From Mesorhizobium caraganae (GTDB lineage Bacteria > Pseudomonadota > Alphaproteobacteria > Rhizobiales > Rhizobiaceae), in the NCBI RefSeq assembly GCF_016836705.1, contig NZ_JAFCGY010000031.1, forward strand, positions 1 to 61,536: a stretch of 61,536 nucleotides of DNA. Direction: 5' to 3'. The position numbers were made by a program, and so were the translations under genes. Every line of letters begins with the position of its first letter. The stretch's first letter is position 1. This document shows, in pieces, positions 31,014 to 40,127 of this stretch. The notes beneath the pieces are model-generated. The model saw only the letters and a list, made by a program, of their open reading frames with translations. It had not been told where the DNA came from and did no database searches.

Positions 31014-31392
31014 TTCTTCCTCCCGTCAGTCTCCGTGCTGCTCGAGGTTTTCATCGCACACGCGATCTCGCCCGGGCCGCCCAGGCTCGGTCGGTGCGCT
31101 CAACTTGCTCCTGATCTGTCATCCCGTCAATGTCATCGCATCCATGATTGCTTGGCTTGCCTTCATCTCCTCGATCGCCGCCGTTGGCGCCATGGTGCTG
31201 CATTGAAAGAAAACTCGCCGGGCGAGGAACCCCAATTCCCTCAAGCCCGGCGAAAGTTTACTTCCTGATCCCCGATCAGGACCGGTGGGAGGAAGAGCAC
31301 CGGCAATCTATGCAGCGCAAAACCGGTGCCAGCATTTTGGTCCCGAAACGAGACAGGCTAACGCGAGCCATGCGAGACAGCGAACTAACCAA
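31014..31392. other. Island 1 stretch without a supported gene
   Basis: Only short frames are present. A 20-residue hydrophobic peptide (MIAWLAFISSIAAVGAMVLH, ending near 31206) and an inverted repeat CGCCGGG/CCCGGCG at about 31215-31260 are the only visible structures. It looks like eroded small-gene DNA. Confidence 0.4.
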
Positions 31393-31695
31393 GTGCCCTG
31401 GCCGCGGCTGGTCTGGCTGGGCGGAAGTGCAGGCGAATACGAGATCGATCGCACCTGGTGGCAGGCCAAGGTGTTGCACTTCCCCAAACTCAATGTGTCG
31501 GTCTGGTTCGATGGCTCGCAGATGGTCGGACTTGAGCACTGGGGATATCGCGAGCCGAAATGGTGCATGCGCTTGCCGCCGGCCGACTGGCAGCCGATGC
31601 CGGCCGGCTACAGGCAGGAGTCCGAGCAGGCTTGGCTACGGTGGCACGCGGGCACAGGCAAGCGCCAGGACGCGCGGACGGCTTCGGCGCTGTAG
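31393..31695 (+). CDS. Hypothetical island protein, 100 residues
   Basis: From GTG 31393 the frame reads MPWPRLVWLGGSAGEYEIDR, then WFDGSQMVGLEHWGYREPKW, rich in tryptophan, and ends GKRQDARTASAL. The frame stays open to 31285, so the start is uncertain. The last ~12 codons and following DNA match the end of the gene at 44521-44988 in island 2, although the rest of the two proteins differ. Function unknown. Confidence 0.55.
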   Translation: MPWPRLVWLGGSAGEYEIDRTWWQAKVLHFPKLNVSVWFDGSQMVGLEHWGYREPKWCMRLPPADWQPMPAGYRQESEQAWLRWHAGTGKRQDARTASAL

Positions 31696-31723
31696 GACAG
31701 CGGCCAGCCTAAACGCGCTGGCG
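31656..31723 (+). repeat. Gene-end repeat shared with island 2
   Basis: It covers the end of the preceding gene, its stop and about 30 bases beyond. It aligns with 44949-45018, sharing GCGCCAGGACGCGCGG and GCGCTGTAGGACA and ending at a CGCGCTGG motif. Confidence 0.7.
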
Positions 31724-31761
31724 AGGCATTGGCCGGCTGAAATTTATCGAGCCTCTGATGC

Positions 31762-33005
31762 CTACCCTGTTGATGCTTCCGGTTTCAGAAGGCGCTCCGC
31801 CAACTTCTTCAACACCACCCGATCAACCTTATCCGTGGCGCTGAGGGGCATCTCATCCAGTAAAAAAACGCTCTCCGGTGCCTTATAGCCAACGCTGGCG
31901 CGAGCGAAATGGATAAGCTCCTGCGGGGCTGGCTGCGCGGCGCCTGGCTTGAAAGTTACGAACGCGTGGACATTTTCGCCATGGACGGTGTCAGGGACCC
32001 GACAACTCCGGCGATTGCCACTGCGGGATGCCGCATAAGCGCTTCCTCGACGTCCTGCGGGCTGATGTTCGAGCCATCGTGTACGATGATCTGTTTTCGC
32101 CGCCCGCAGAACCAAAGGTATCCGTCCTCGTCTATCTTCATCACATCGCCGGTGTCCAGCCAGCCATCCCTGATGGTGGCACGCGTTGCATCTGCATCAC
32201 CCCAATAGCCGACCATGTTGCAAGGCGAATTGATCCAAAGGCGCCCCTGAGCGCCGGGAGGCAGTTCATTGCCGTTATCGTCGCGGATGGATATCTGGTA
32301 GCCGACAATCTGACGCCCGATCGAACCCGCTTTGTTGAGCCCGTCAGGAGGGTTGATCGTGGCAACTCCAATTTCAGACATGCCGTACAGCTCATTGACG
32401 GACAAGCCGCTGAGCGCAGTAACTTCGAGCGCCAGCTCGAGCGGCATTTTATCGCCGCCGGCACAGAGCAGTCTGAATGACGAAAAGTCTTCGCGCCTGG
32501 CATTCTTCGCCCGAACCAACCCGAAGAGGACCGAGGGCAAAGCGATGAGTATGGTTGGACGATGCTCGCGCAGCATCAACAGGGAGCCCGGGTCCATCGA
32601 AGCTTGGCGGGACGACGACACCAGCGCCGGCTGCGAGTCCCATGAGAGCGTCCAGGAGCGCTCCGATGTGCGACATGGATCCGCTCAGCAGAACGATGTC
32701 GTCTGCCGCAGTTTGGCAGCCCTGTGCGAAGCTGGCAATCATACTGCCCAGACTTTCGAAACTATGGGCTACGCCCTTTGCCGGGCCGGTACTGCCCGAA
32801 GTGAAAAAGATAACTGCAGGATCAGTAGGCGCAGGCATAGGCGAATTTTCGGGCGCGATCGGGCTCTCCAAGAGCGTCGCGAAGTTTGAATGGCGATCGT
32901 GCTCGGAGCCGTAGTTGATGACCCCAAGTGGCAAGTCACGCGCGACATTGGAAGCGATGTCTTCCTGTCGGTCAACATGGGCCAATAGTGCCCGAGCGCC
33001 CCCAC
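31762..33005 (-). pseudogene. AMP-binding acyl-CoA synthetase/ligase, decayed
   Basis: Three successive frames together spell the adenylate-forming enzyme fold. 32985 down to about 32600 holds the P-loop motif FFTSGSTGPAKGVAHS. About 32600 to 32010 holds SVNELYGMSEIGVATINPP and WLDTGDVMKIDEDGYLWFCGRRK. 32010 to 31762 holds the C-terminal lid with LSATDKVDRVVLKKLAERL. Two frameshifts (near 32600 and 32010) break it, and the first ~100 residues of the family are missing, with a small membrane-protein remnant joined on instead. Confidence 0.8.
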
Positions 33006-33128
33006 AGGGCGGCCATCAGCAGGCAAGCGGCCATGCCGATCATCTCGCGCTGCCTGTAGCGCCAGACCCGCGCTGGCGAGCATCGCAGCGGTGACGGCGG
33101 CGATGTAGAGGGCTGGCGCTAGGCGTCC

Positions 33129-33332
33129 CTATTGCGACCTCTGTCTCTTGGCTTGTGCGGCAATAGCGCAGAGGAAAGCCAGTGCGGCAGCATCGCATGC
33201 CGTCCGCGACGGTCCTTTGGCGAAGAGCACGGCGTCCGCAATTGGGATCGTAAGGCCGTACTTTTTGGCGAAAGAGGTGATTTCGTACGGCTGATCGTCA
33301 GACGGAGGGCGGATGTCGAATTCGAAATCCAT
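33129..33332 (-). CDS. Small hypothetical protein resembling DUF3606
   Basis: A 67-residue protein from an ATG with GGGAGG about 11 bases upstream. It reads MDFEFDIRPPSDDQPYEITSF then AKKYGLTI. The PYEITSFAKKYGL segment is reminiscent of the short DUF3606 proteins common in rhizobia. Assignment is tentative. Confidence 0.55.
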   Translation of the reverse strand: MDFEFDIRPPSDDQPYEITSFAKKYGLTIPIADAVLFAKGPSRTACDAAALAFLCAIAAQAKRQRSQ

Positions 33333-33484
33333 GTGTCTAGTTCCTCCCAGTTCGCGACCCTTCCACTCCTTGGCCTGATGCAAAATTAAACTACCGACGC
33401 ATCGCGCGAGTCCAGCAATTGGAAATTGAGTAAAACGATGCACTTTCCTGTCGCGCCAACATTGGCAGACGGTCGGCATAAATG

Positions 33485-33598
33485 CGCGCTGGCGCGGCTA
33501 CTGCGGCCCAGCGGTCAGGGGCGGGGGGCTTGGGGTTTGACCGCCGGGCCTAACCGGCAAATGGGTGCCGGCTGGCGAGAGATCATACGCCGATATAA
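33485..33598 (+). repeat. Interspersed island repeat, copy A
   Basis: A ~110-base unit starting CGCGCTGGCG, with GCGGCCCAGCGG, GGGCGGGGGGCT, GGGCCTAACCGGC, GTGCCGGCTG and ATACGCC in order. Closely related to 49131-49240 and more loosely to 45745-45830. It lies between two small genes. Confidence 0.75.
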
Positions 33599-33706
33599 CG
33601 TATTGTAGAATGGGGCTCCCTCCGTTCTGCACGCAAGCCGGTTCCCCCGACGGGAGCGCTTTACGATTTCGGCAAGGTAGCGGGGGAAATCCTGCTATAA
33701 TCCCGC

Positions 33707-33871
33707 ATGGCCGTCCGAATAGTGGCTGTCTTGGCGCTTCTTTTCGCCTTCGCCTACGGATTCGCAAAACTGGTGGAACGTTATGGCGGAGTTGGCGATC
33801 GGCCCTCTGCGTGTGAGCAATTGTCTGATTGCCCCGACCCGAACGCGCCGCCTCCTGAACGTGGGGCTTAA
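33707..33871 (+). CDS. Small membrane-anchored or secreted protein, 54 residues
   Basis: ATG 33707 opens MAVRIVAVLALLFAFAYGFA, a clear hydrophobic helix or signal anchor, followed by a polar tail with two cysteines (ACEQLSDCPDPNAPPPERGA). The frame ends at 33871. No convincing ribosome site, though TATAAT lies a few bases upstream. Function unknown. Confidence 0.5.
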   Translation: MAVRIVAVLALLFAFAYGFAKLVERYGGVGDRPSACEQLSDCPDPNAPPPERGA

Positions 33872-33904
33872 GCCTTACTGAGTCTCACCCCTGAGAGGGC
33901 AAGT

Positions 33905-34264
33905 TACAGTCGATGGCGGCCCGGTGCCGTAGATGGGCGGGCCGTTGGTGACGGTCGACGCCGAGCATGTGCGCCTGGTGGAAAGCTACGTGCCGCCGAA
34001 AAGAAAAGCGCCGCTTGTCGACAATCCAACTCGAAAATGACCAAGTTCTCCGACCTGGCCACGTTACGCGCATCGACGGCGATAAGGTGACCATCAGTCT
34101 GCGGCCGGTTAGCTCCATATGCTGGCCGATGACAGCCTTCGATGTCGAATCCACAGCCGAATGCGGGAAGGCATCGTCACGCTTATGCGATCGGGTGTCA
34201 CCCCGCCGCGCACAACGGCGGTGACGGCGACCTCGTCGCCTACTTTGATATTACCCCGAGCCAT
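33905..34264 (-). pseudogene. Rearranged small OB-like island gene
   Basis: From ATG 34264 the minus strand reads MARGNIKVGDEVAVTAVVRG, then GVTPDRISVTMPS. A frameshift near 34165 leads into DSTSKAVIGQHMELTG. The expected continuation then appears on the opposite strand as VTRIDGDKVTISL (about 34065-34107) and GGPLVTVDAEHVRLVESYVPPK (about 33939-34004). This looks like one gene partly inverted and scrambled. The start overlaps the end of the zinc-ribbon gene. Confidence 0.4.
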
Positions 34265-34545
34265 GCCGATGATTCTGGTGCGGCCGGCGCCTCAACAAGG
34301 GCGCCGATGTAAAGGGGATCACGTGTCTCGGCACCGAGGCCATGATATCCATATTGCGCCTTGCAGCTTGGGCACCGGTATGGATGGCCAGCAATCCCAA
34401 CATCCTGTACGATCTTGAGAAACAGGCCCTTCGCCTCGCAAACGGGGCAGTAGGGCAACCCTGATGCCTTGCCATCTTTCGCTTGGTGGCGAAATCCGTT
34501 GTGATCAATGAGGTTTTCAGCTCGGTATTTGACCAGTGCCGTCAT
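34240..34545 (-). CDS. Zinc-ribbon hypothetical protein
   Basis: A 101-residue protein from ATG 34545, with two CxxC pairs in GLPYCPVCEAKGLF and HPYRCPSCKAQYG that should bind one zinc ion. Its ATG overlaps the stop of the upstream coiled-coil frame (ATGA), so the two were an operon. Function unknown; nucleic-acid binding is possible. Confidence 0.6.
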   Translation of the reverse strand: MTALVKYRAENLIDHNGFRHQAKDGKASGLPYCPVCEAKGLFLKIVQDVGIAGHPYRCPSCKAQYGYHGLGAETRDPLYIGALVEAPAAPESSAWLGVISK

Positions 34546-34731
34546 CTGAGTGTCTTTCTCGTGCACGAGCCGAGCTTGGCATCGGCAAGGGCTTCAGTTA
34601 GTTCGGCAACCTTCAGCTTCAACGTCGCCTGATCGATCTGCGCATCGATCGCCTTGATCTCCTTGACGATCGATAGCGCTGACCCGACGGCCGCAAAATT
34701 GTCCCCGGTGTGTCCATTGGCGCCCTTCTAG
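34542..34731 (-). pseudogene. Coiled-coil phage-type protein, start lost
   Basis: The frame reads NFAAVGSALSIVKEIKAIDA, then QIDQATLKLKVAELTEALADAKL, a short heptad-patterned protein of a kind common in phages and islands. In this frame a TAG lies upstream and no start codon is left. A start-like MDTPG lies in the neighbouring frame, so an early frameshift is likely. Confidence 0.5.
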
Positions 34732-34911
34732 AAAACCGGGGGCAAATCACCATCGCAGCGCCGGCACAAGACTCGCCAGGCGCGTGAAGCGTCCTCATCT
34801 GTTCGGCCGATGTGCCGGGCAAAGGAAGGCGCCAAATTGCAGATGTGATCCTCCCCGGGTCACACCGCCGAACAGCCCCGTCAGCTAGTCCCTAAGTGGG
34901 CTGTTCCAAGA

Positions 34912-34937
34912 GCCCCACCGGCTGATTCCGGTGGGGC
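34912..34937. terminator. Hairpin, probable terminator
   Basis: A perfect 10-bp stem GCCCCACCGG/CCGGTGGGGC with a 6-base loop lies between two minus-strand genes, just beyond the end of the gene at 34971-35261. Confidence 0.55.
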
Positions 34938-34970
34938 ATCTTGCTATCCAGGCCTCAGCCAGGCGGCGCG

Positions 34971-35261
34971 TCAATATTTGATTTTTCTCGATCCCATAGG
35001 GCCAAGCCCATCCGACACACGTCTCGCGACGTCCCTGACCAAATGATGGATCGCACTCGGCTCATGCGTCGCGTATGCCGTGAAGAATTCCATCGACTGT
35101 GCGACCCGATAAATCTCGCGGAAGTTCTGGGACATCAGCTCGTCATTGTCGTCGAACGGATTCAACATGACATGTTCCATTCGCTCTACGACGTCCGGGA
35201 ACCTCGCGACGTAGGCTTTTAGGAATTCCTCGATCTGTTCGTCGCGGAAATGCTTGCCCAT
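34971..35261 (-). CDS. Hypothetical island protein, 96 residues
   Basis: It starts MGKHFRDEQIEEFLKAYVAR with GAGGAG five bases before the ATG. The sequence is mostly helical and charged, with a central FREIYRVAQSMEFFTAYATH, and ends GPMGSRKIKY. I do not recognise the family. Confidence 0.65.
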   Translation of the reverse strand: MGKHFRDEQIEEFLKAYVARFPDVVERMEHVMLNPFDDNDELMSQNFREIYRVAQSMEFFTAYATHEPSAIHHLVRDVARRVSDGLGPMGSRKIKY

Positions 35262-35401
35262 AGTCTCCTCACGAAAAGGCGCTAGCGAAACAGCCTACAG
35301 GCGCCCATGCCGGCCATCAGGAGGCATGCAGCCATCCCCAAGCTTACCCCCGCAAGGGCGCGCTTGACGATTTCAGCCCCGGCAGCGACACGGCGCCGAG
35401 C

Positions 35402-36112
35402 CTATGGCTCGCTACAGGGCCAATCTTCAGGCCTCGTCAAGCCGGAAGGCAACTCGGTCCGGGCGTCTCCGCAAGCCATGTTGAGCTGCCACTGGGATAG
35501 ACCCGCCGAATTGGAAAGATCGAGGCCCTCGATACGGGTCAGAAAGAAAAAAGCGCGGTCAAAGTCTATCGGCGCGGTGAACGTCGCTCCTCGGAAGTCC
35601 GCCCGCGCGAGATTGGCAAACGAAAAGCGGCTGCCGCTGATATCGGCGTCATGGAACTGCGCTCGCCCCAATTCCGCCTTTGTGAAATCAACATTGGTCA
35701 GATTGGCGCCCTCGAAATTCGAGCGCTGCACTTCCGCGCCCGTAAACACAGCGCCCTGCGCGTCCATATGGCTGAAGTCGGTCCTGTAGGCCTCGATTTT
35801 GTCGAACCGGACGCCTTTGGCGGTCGAGTCGGCCAAGGAAGCACGCACAAGCGTTGCCTTCTCAAAATTTGCCGCAAGGAGATTGCTGTTCCTGAGGTCG
35901 GTCGAAGTGAAATCAACACCGATCAGGTTCGCCCCGCTCAGGTCCTGTCCTTTTAGGATGAGAAGCTTTTTGTCACAGTCCTGCCAATCGACGCCAGGCG
36001 TCGCGGCTGCGTCGCAATTTTGAGCGGCAGCGGCGTTCTGCCAAGCAAATACAATGCAAACCGCTAGAACCAAGCCGGATGTGCCGTAAGCTCTGGTTCG
36101 TCTCAAAGTCAT
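35402..36112 (-). CDS. Secreted pentapeptide-repeat protein
   Basis: A 236-residue protein. A signal peptide (GLVLAVCIVFAWQNAAAAQ) is followed by a short cysteine-containing segment and then about 25 pentapeptide units with the A(D/N)LxX pattern, for example LSGANLIGVDFTSTDLRNSN and FEGANLTNVDFTKAELG. These fold as a four-sided beta helix. A C-terminal tail with further cysteines follows. The periplasmic role is unknown. It is one of the few intact genes in island 1. Confidence 0.75.
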   Translation of the reverse strand: MTLRRTRAYGTSGLVLAVCIVFAWQNAAAAQNCDAAATPGVDWQDCDKKLLILKGQDLSGANLIGVDFTSTDLRNSNLLAANFEKATLVRASLADSTAKGVRFDKIEAYRTDFSHMDAQGAVFTGAEVQRSNFEGANLTNVDFTKAELGRAQFHDADISGSRFSFANLARADFRGATFTAPIDFDRAFFFLTRIEGLDLSNSAGLSQWQLNMACGDARTELPSGLTRPEDWPCSEP

Positions 36113-36468
36113 TGTTGCTGGACCTCTGCTGCTCGCCGACAATCAACCTTACCACATCTGCGGAAACTCGAAAGCGACGGCATTTTGCCCGCTAATCCCG
36201 CTAGTCCCCACCGCCAAATGAAAAGCCCGCCACCGTTGAGGCAGCGGGCTAAAATGGTGGGCGTCGGACCTATTGAATGTAAGAGCCCGGGCGGGTAGCG
36301 CTCAGGGCCGTAGTGCGACGGCGAGACGAGCATGAAATCGTCTTGAGTGCGCACAGGGATCATTCCGAAGTTGTTGCGGTAAGCGTGGTCGAACGGCAGA
36401 ACGATCATGTCGTTGCTCGGCTCGATCGCTGCTGATAGAGGGTCGAGCACGGCGTTTGGATTTATCAT
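36109..36468 (-). CDS. Hypothetical protein, probably frameshifted at its 3' end
   Basis: The frame opens MINPNAVLDPLSAAIEPSND, continues VLPFDHAYRNNFGMIPVRTQ and reaches GPERYPPGLLHS. It then runs on through a terminator hairpin at 36224-36250 to 36109. In the next frame, a natural end PPGSYIQ-stop falls at 36270, just before that hairpin. A single extra G in the run near 36290 would explain the read-through. Family not recognised. Confidence 0.45.
   Translation of the reverse strand: MINPNAVLDPLSAAIEPSNDMIVLPFDHAYRNNFGMIPVRTQDDFMLVSPSHYGPERYPPGLLHSIGPTPTILARCLNGGGLFIWRWGLAGLAGKMPSLSSFRRCGKVDCRRAAEVQQQ
36224..36250 (-). terminator. Terminator hairpin, twin of 51253-51278
   Basis: AGCCCGC/GCGGGCT arms around ACCGTTGAGGCA, with a T-run in the minus direction. 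Nearly the same hairpin ends a minus-strand gene in island 2. Confidence 0.65.
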
Positions 36469-36478
36469 AGCCCGCTCC

Positions 36479-36664
36479 TCACCAGCACTTCCTGCGACTC
36501 CAGATCGTCGGGCCACATGCTATGTCGAGAACGTTTTCTTCGGCACTGGGCCGCGCTCGACCTACGAGGTCGGCTGCCCATTTCGATGTAATCGCCGGCA
36601 CCAGGTATCTTTCGTAAAGTTCCGGCGCACTGCCATCGAGTTGCCAATGGTGTCGATCAATCAT
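36479..36664 (-). pseudogene. N-terminal stub of a SAM methyltransferase
   Basis: ATG 36664 reads MIDRHHWQLDGSAPELYERY, then LVPAITSKWAADLVGRARPS and reaches the SAM-binding start VLDIACG. Sense is lost immediately afterwards and the frame stops at 36479. About three quarters of a UbiE-type class I methyltransferase is missing. Confidence 0.65.
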
Positions 36665-36722
36665 CGCGAGACCCATTCCAGCCCTTGACCAGCCTTATGG
36701 CGTCGATAACCGCCGATTTCTT

Positions 36723-37988
36723 CTAGATATGCCCATTCGTATAGACTGTTGGCCGATCGGTCCGAGCTAATATCTGGCCGACAAATCGACGCGCTTCGTC
36801 TTCAACCGCCATAACGGTCCCTGACCGGCGCGTGGACGCAAAGTCGAGCCCGGCGAAATAGATTCCGGGAACCGAGGCAACGCCATCTTCGTGGACCGGC
36901 TGGCCTCGCTCGTCGAGAACACCCGGTACATCGATCCAGCTGAAATCGCCGTCAAAGCCTGTACACCAGACAACCGCTGAAATGTTCCGCTCGATGAGGT
37001 CCAGCGAGAGGATGGGACGCCTGGGCAGTCGCGGGGTGACCGCCTCCGCCTCCTCCTCAACGGGTGCGGGGGCATCGAGACCGCTGTGCTGGATAAATTC
37101 ATCGATACGATTTTTGAATTGCGCGGAAATCTCGTCGCCGAACCGAATGTTTTCGAGAACGTCGTCGGCGAAGACAGGCTGGCCGTTCTCCACTCCGACA
37201 AATCGTCCGAGCAGCACGACTCCCTGGGCGCTGAGAGACTGCAGACTTATCGTGTGCAACGCACCAATCAAGGGCCTGCCGGCAACGCGGCCGGAGGAAT
37301 CGACGAAATCCTTGCGCGGCGCGTCGACCAATCCGGTCTTCACCATCCACACGACAATGTCGTGCCCGCGATAGCGTCGCGGCAGACGGCCAGTATGGCC
37401 CGTCGCAAGATAGGTCTCCCTGCCCGCCAGGATCAGATCTTCGGCGATCTGGCAGCCCGACTGTGCGCTGCCGACGACAAGGACGGCTCCGGCGGGAAGG
37501 TCGCCGGCATTACGGTAGCCGGAGGCATCGAGCTGCACTGGCCCGCCCGTCAACGTGGAGGCGGACGCCGGTCGACGTGGGCGGTTCAAGCTACCGCTAG
37601 CGACAACCACGTTTTTTGCCCGCCACGTCCGCTCCGGCGTCACGACGCGAAATATCCCGTTACTTGAATCCAGTTTTGTGACCGAGACGTCGGTGCGAAC
37701 TGGAAGTCTGTTACGTTGCGCATAGTCTTCGAGCAGCGCAACGAACTCCATCTGCGTCATAAACCCTTCCGGGTCCGGGCCGTCGTAACGATCGCCGGGC
37801 ATCACACTGTACATGTTGGGAAGATTGAAGTGGAACGAGTCCCAACGCTGGGTCCGCCACGTTTCGCCGATTCGCCTGCGTTCAAAGACGCAATGCCGCA
37901 TATCGGATTGGGCAAGCATATAACTGACGCCGAGGCCAGCCCATCCGGCACCCACAACCACGGCGTCCAGAACGTCCATTTCGTCCAT
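36723..37988 (-). CDS. Flavin-containing monooxygenase (NAD(P)/FAD-dependent oxidoreductase)
   Basis: A 421-residue protein. The FAD motif VVVGAGWAGLG lies near residue 10, the NADPH motif VLVVGSAQSGCQ near 170, and a late WCTGFDGDFSWIDVPGV segment corresponds to the ATG-type motif of these enzymes. The family hydroxylates or oxygenates small molecules, often at N, S or carbonyl carbon. GGGAAGGGGG precedes the ATG at 37988. It appears intact in a decayed island, near remnants of an acyl-CoA synthetase and a methyltransferase. Substrate unknown. Confidence 0.82.
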   Translation of the reverse strand: MDEMDVLDAVVVGAGWAGLGVSYMLAQSDMRHCVFERRRIGETWRTQRWDSFHFNLPNMYSVMPGDRYDGPDPEGFMTQMEFVALLEDYAQRNRLPVRTDVSVTKLDSSNGIFRVVTPERTWRAKNVVVASGSLNRPRRPASASTLTGGPVQLDASGYRNAGDLPAGAVLVVGSAQSGCQIAEDLILAGRETYLATGHTGRLPRRYRGHDIVVWMVKTGLVDAPRKDFVDSSGRVAGRPLIGALHTISLQSLSAQGVVLLGRFVGVENGQPVFADDVLENIRFGDEISAQFKNRIDEFIQHSGLDAPAPVEEEAEAVTPRLPRRPILSLDLIERNISAVVWCTGFDGDFSWIDVPGVLDERGQPVHEDGVASVPGIYFAGLDFASTRRSGTVMAVEDEARRFVGQILARTDRPTVYTNGHI

Positions 37989-38184
37989 GGCCGCCCCCTT
38001 CCCACAGGTACACCATATTACAGAAGCCGGGAAAACGGACAAGCAAAACGGACATCGGATGGTAGTCCACGACCGCTGACTCGGTCGAACATGACCACGT
38101 CGGACAGGCACACTGGCCGCCGATCGAAGATCGACCCGAGCATTGAACCGGAATTTTCCCATGGGAACGAGATTCCCGCAGGGA

Positions 38185-38217
38185 GTTCAAGCGGAAAGCA
38201 ATCTGGCGGAGAGGGAG
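38185..38217. repeat. att repeat at the junction of islands 1 and 2
   Basis: Bases 38200-38217 are identical to 52241-52258 at the tRNA-Ser 3' end. Bases 38185-38213 match 30630-30658 with one mismatch. The integrase gene starts about 140 bases to the right. Confidence 0.85.
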
Positions 38218-38358
38218 ACCGCCAGACGATTGATTTTGCTGACTTTATTGTCAGGCGACCCCTTGCTTTTCCTAATCCCCATGCAAATATCCCAGAACAT
38301 ATTGCACGTTAATGACTTCGCTGGCAACCATGTCGATTAGGAAATCCGTTAGGAAAAT

Positions 38359-39573
38359 ATGGCGCGCCACAAGCTACGCGATACGCAGATAAAGGGCCTG
38401 CCGGCCGGTCGGCATGGCGATGGCGACGGTCTGTGGCTGTATGTCCAAAAGTCTGGAACGCGCAGTTGGGTGTTCATCTGCATTCGCCAGGGCGTGCGTC
38501 GCGAATTTGGTCTCGGCTCTTATGGCAATGCATCGGGGAAGATCAGTCTGGCCGATGCGCGCAGCAGGGCCGACGAGGCGCGGGAGATCATCAAGCACGG
38601 TGGCGATCCAACGAAAGAGATGGCGCATCGCCGGAGAACGATAAAGCTGCGCACCTTTGGCGAGTGCGCCGACGAGTTGCTGACCTCGAAAGAGAACACC
38701 TTCCGCAACGCGAAGCATGCCGCGCAATGGAAGATGACGCTAGCCGAATATGCGCAGCCGCTGCGCAAGATCCCCGTTGGCGACGTCACGACGGATGATG
38801 TGGTTCGGGTGCTTCGACCTCTCTGGGCGGAAAAACAAGAAACAGCCTCGCGCTTGCGCGGCCGCATCGAGAAGGTGCTCGACTATGCCAAGGCCGTCGG
38901 GCTGCGGTCGGGCGAAAACCCAGCACGGTGGAAAGGTCATCTCGACCATATCCTGCCGGCCCGCCAGCGGCTCGCCAGAGGCCACCATGCAGCGATGGCC
39001 TATGCAGACGTCCCGGCCTTCATGGGGCGGCTTGTAGGCGTCGACGGCTTTGGCGCCAGGGCGCTCGAGCTCTGCATTCTGACGGCGACACGGTCGGGCG
39101 AAGTGCTGAATGCGCAGTGGCCCGAATTCGATCTTTCGAAGGCCCTGTGGACGATTCCGGCCGAGCGAATGAAAGCCGGTGTCGAACATGTCGTCCCGCT
39201 CTCAGCGCGCGCGCTAACTGTGCTGCAGGGCCTAAAGGAAAAGCGGCTTTCGGACTATGTATTCCCGGGCGCCGCGCCGAAAAAGCCTCTGTCCAACATG
39301 GCGATGACCGCCGTCATGCGTCGGATGAACAAAGGCGAGTTCACCGTGCACGGCTTCCGGTCGAGTTTCCGGGACTGGTGCGGCGATGCGACAAACTTTC
39401 CGCGAGACGTCGCCGAAATGGCGTTAGCGCACAAGGTAGGCGACGAGGTCGAGCAAGCCTATCGCCGCGGCTCTGCGTTGGCGAAGCGACGCAAGTTGAT
39501 GGATGCCTGGTCAGCCTATGTGTCGACGACCAAGGGCGCTGCCAACGTCGTAGCGATGAAACGCCATGTCTGA
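38359..39573 (+). CDS. int: Tyrosine-type site-specific integrase (P4-like)
   Basis: A 404-residue integrase with an N-terminal DUF4102-type arm-binding domain (LPAGRHGDGDGLWLYVQKSG) and a catalytic domain. Catalytic residues are visible: Arg in TATRSGEVLNAQW, the His-x-x-Arg box in HGFRSSFRDW, His in ALAHKVGD and the nucleophile Tyr in VEQAYRRG. It sits next to an att copy of the tRNA-Ser 3' end, which should be its target. AGGAAAAT precedes the ATG. Confidence 0.93.
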   Translation: MARHKLRDTQIKGLPAGRHGDGDGLWLYVQKSGTRSWVFICIRQGVRREFGLGSYGNASGKISLADARSRADEAREIIKHGGDPTKEMAHRRRTIKLRTFGECADELLTSKENTFRNAKHAAQWKMTLAEYAQPLRKIPVGDVTTDDVVRVLRPLWAEKQETASRLRGRIEKVLDYAKAVGLRSGENPARWKGHLDHILPARQRLARGHHAAMAYADVPAFMGRLVGVDGFGARALELCILTATRSGEVLNAQWPEFDLSKALWTIPAERMKAGVEHVVPLSARALTVLQGLKEKRLSDYVFPGAAPKKPLSNMAMTAVMRRMNKGEFTVHGFRSSFRDWCGDATNFPRDVAEMALAHKVGDEVEQAYRRGSALAKRRKLMDAWSAYVSTTKGAANVVAMKRHV

Positions 39574-40006
39574 TCTTCCTGAAGCTGCTGATCCCCAGTC
39601 GGCCCTGGCTCTTTCCAAAGAACTTGAATTCATGGAAGTGATTTGGACGAAAGACGGCGACATCTCCGCCATGAGGAATGCTATCTGGCTTTGCTATAAG
39701 CTTGACCGGACACTTCCCAAATGGGCTGCGTCCGCGGTGCTGCAGATGCAGTCAATCTATCATGGAAAACGCGGGCGGCGCGGATCGCCCGACGCTGTCA
39801 CAGAAGCGGTAAAAAACGACTTTCAACGCTGGGGTATGGTGGATGCCATTCTGGGCCTCAACGGTGGACGAGCCAAACCACTGACGCTCAAGTCCGCATG
39901 CGAGCATGTCGCTAACAGTGTGCTCAAGTCGCAGAACGTGACGCCGCGCGCCGTCGAAGACAGCTACCGGCGAGTAAAACGCAAATATGGCAACACGCTA
40001 AAATAG
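39566..40006 (+). CDS. Hypothetical protein coupled to the integrase
   Basis: A 146-residue protein whose ATG lies inside the last codons of the integrase gene. It contains AMRNAIWLCYKLDRTLPKWA and a basic C-terminal segment DSYRRVKRKYGNTL. Overlap with int suggests a role in element maintenance or control, but no family is recognised. Confidence 0.65.
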   Translation: MSDLPEAADPQSALALSKELEFMEVIWTKDGDISAMRNAIWLCYKLDRTLPKWAASAVLQMQSIYHGKRGRRGSPDAVTEAVKNDFQRWGMVDAILGLNGGRAKPLTLKSACEHVANSVLKSQNVTPRAVEDSYRRVKRKYGNTLK

Positions 40007-40127
40007 CCGATTTGATTGTAGGGACGCGTCTGCGTCTCATGGTCTAGATGGTTGGCCACAACGTCAACGGCGACGACGGTGGTGACCAATGGTCCCACCT
40101 CGCCGCACAAGCGAAAGGTGGCAGACC

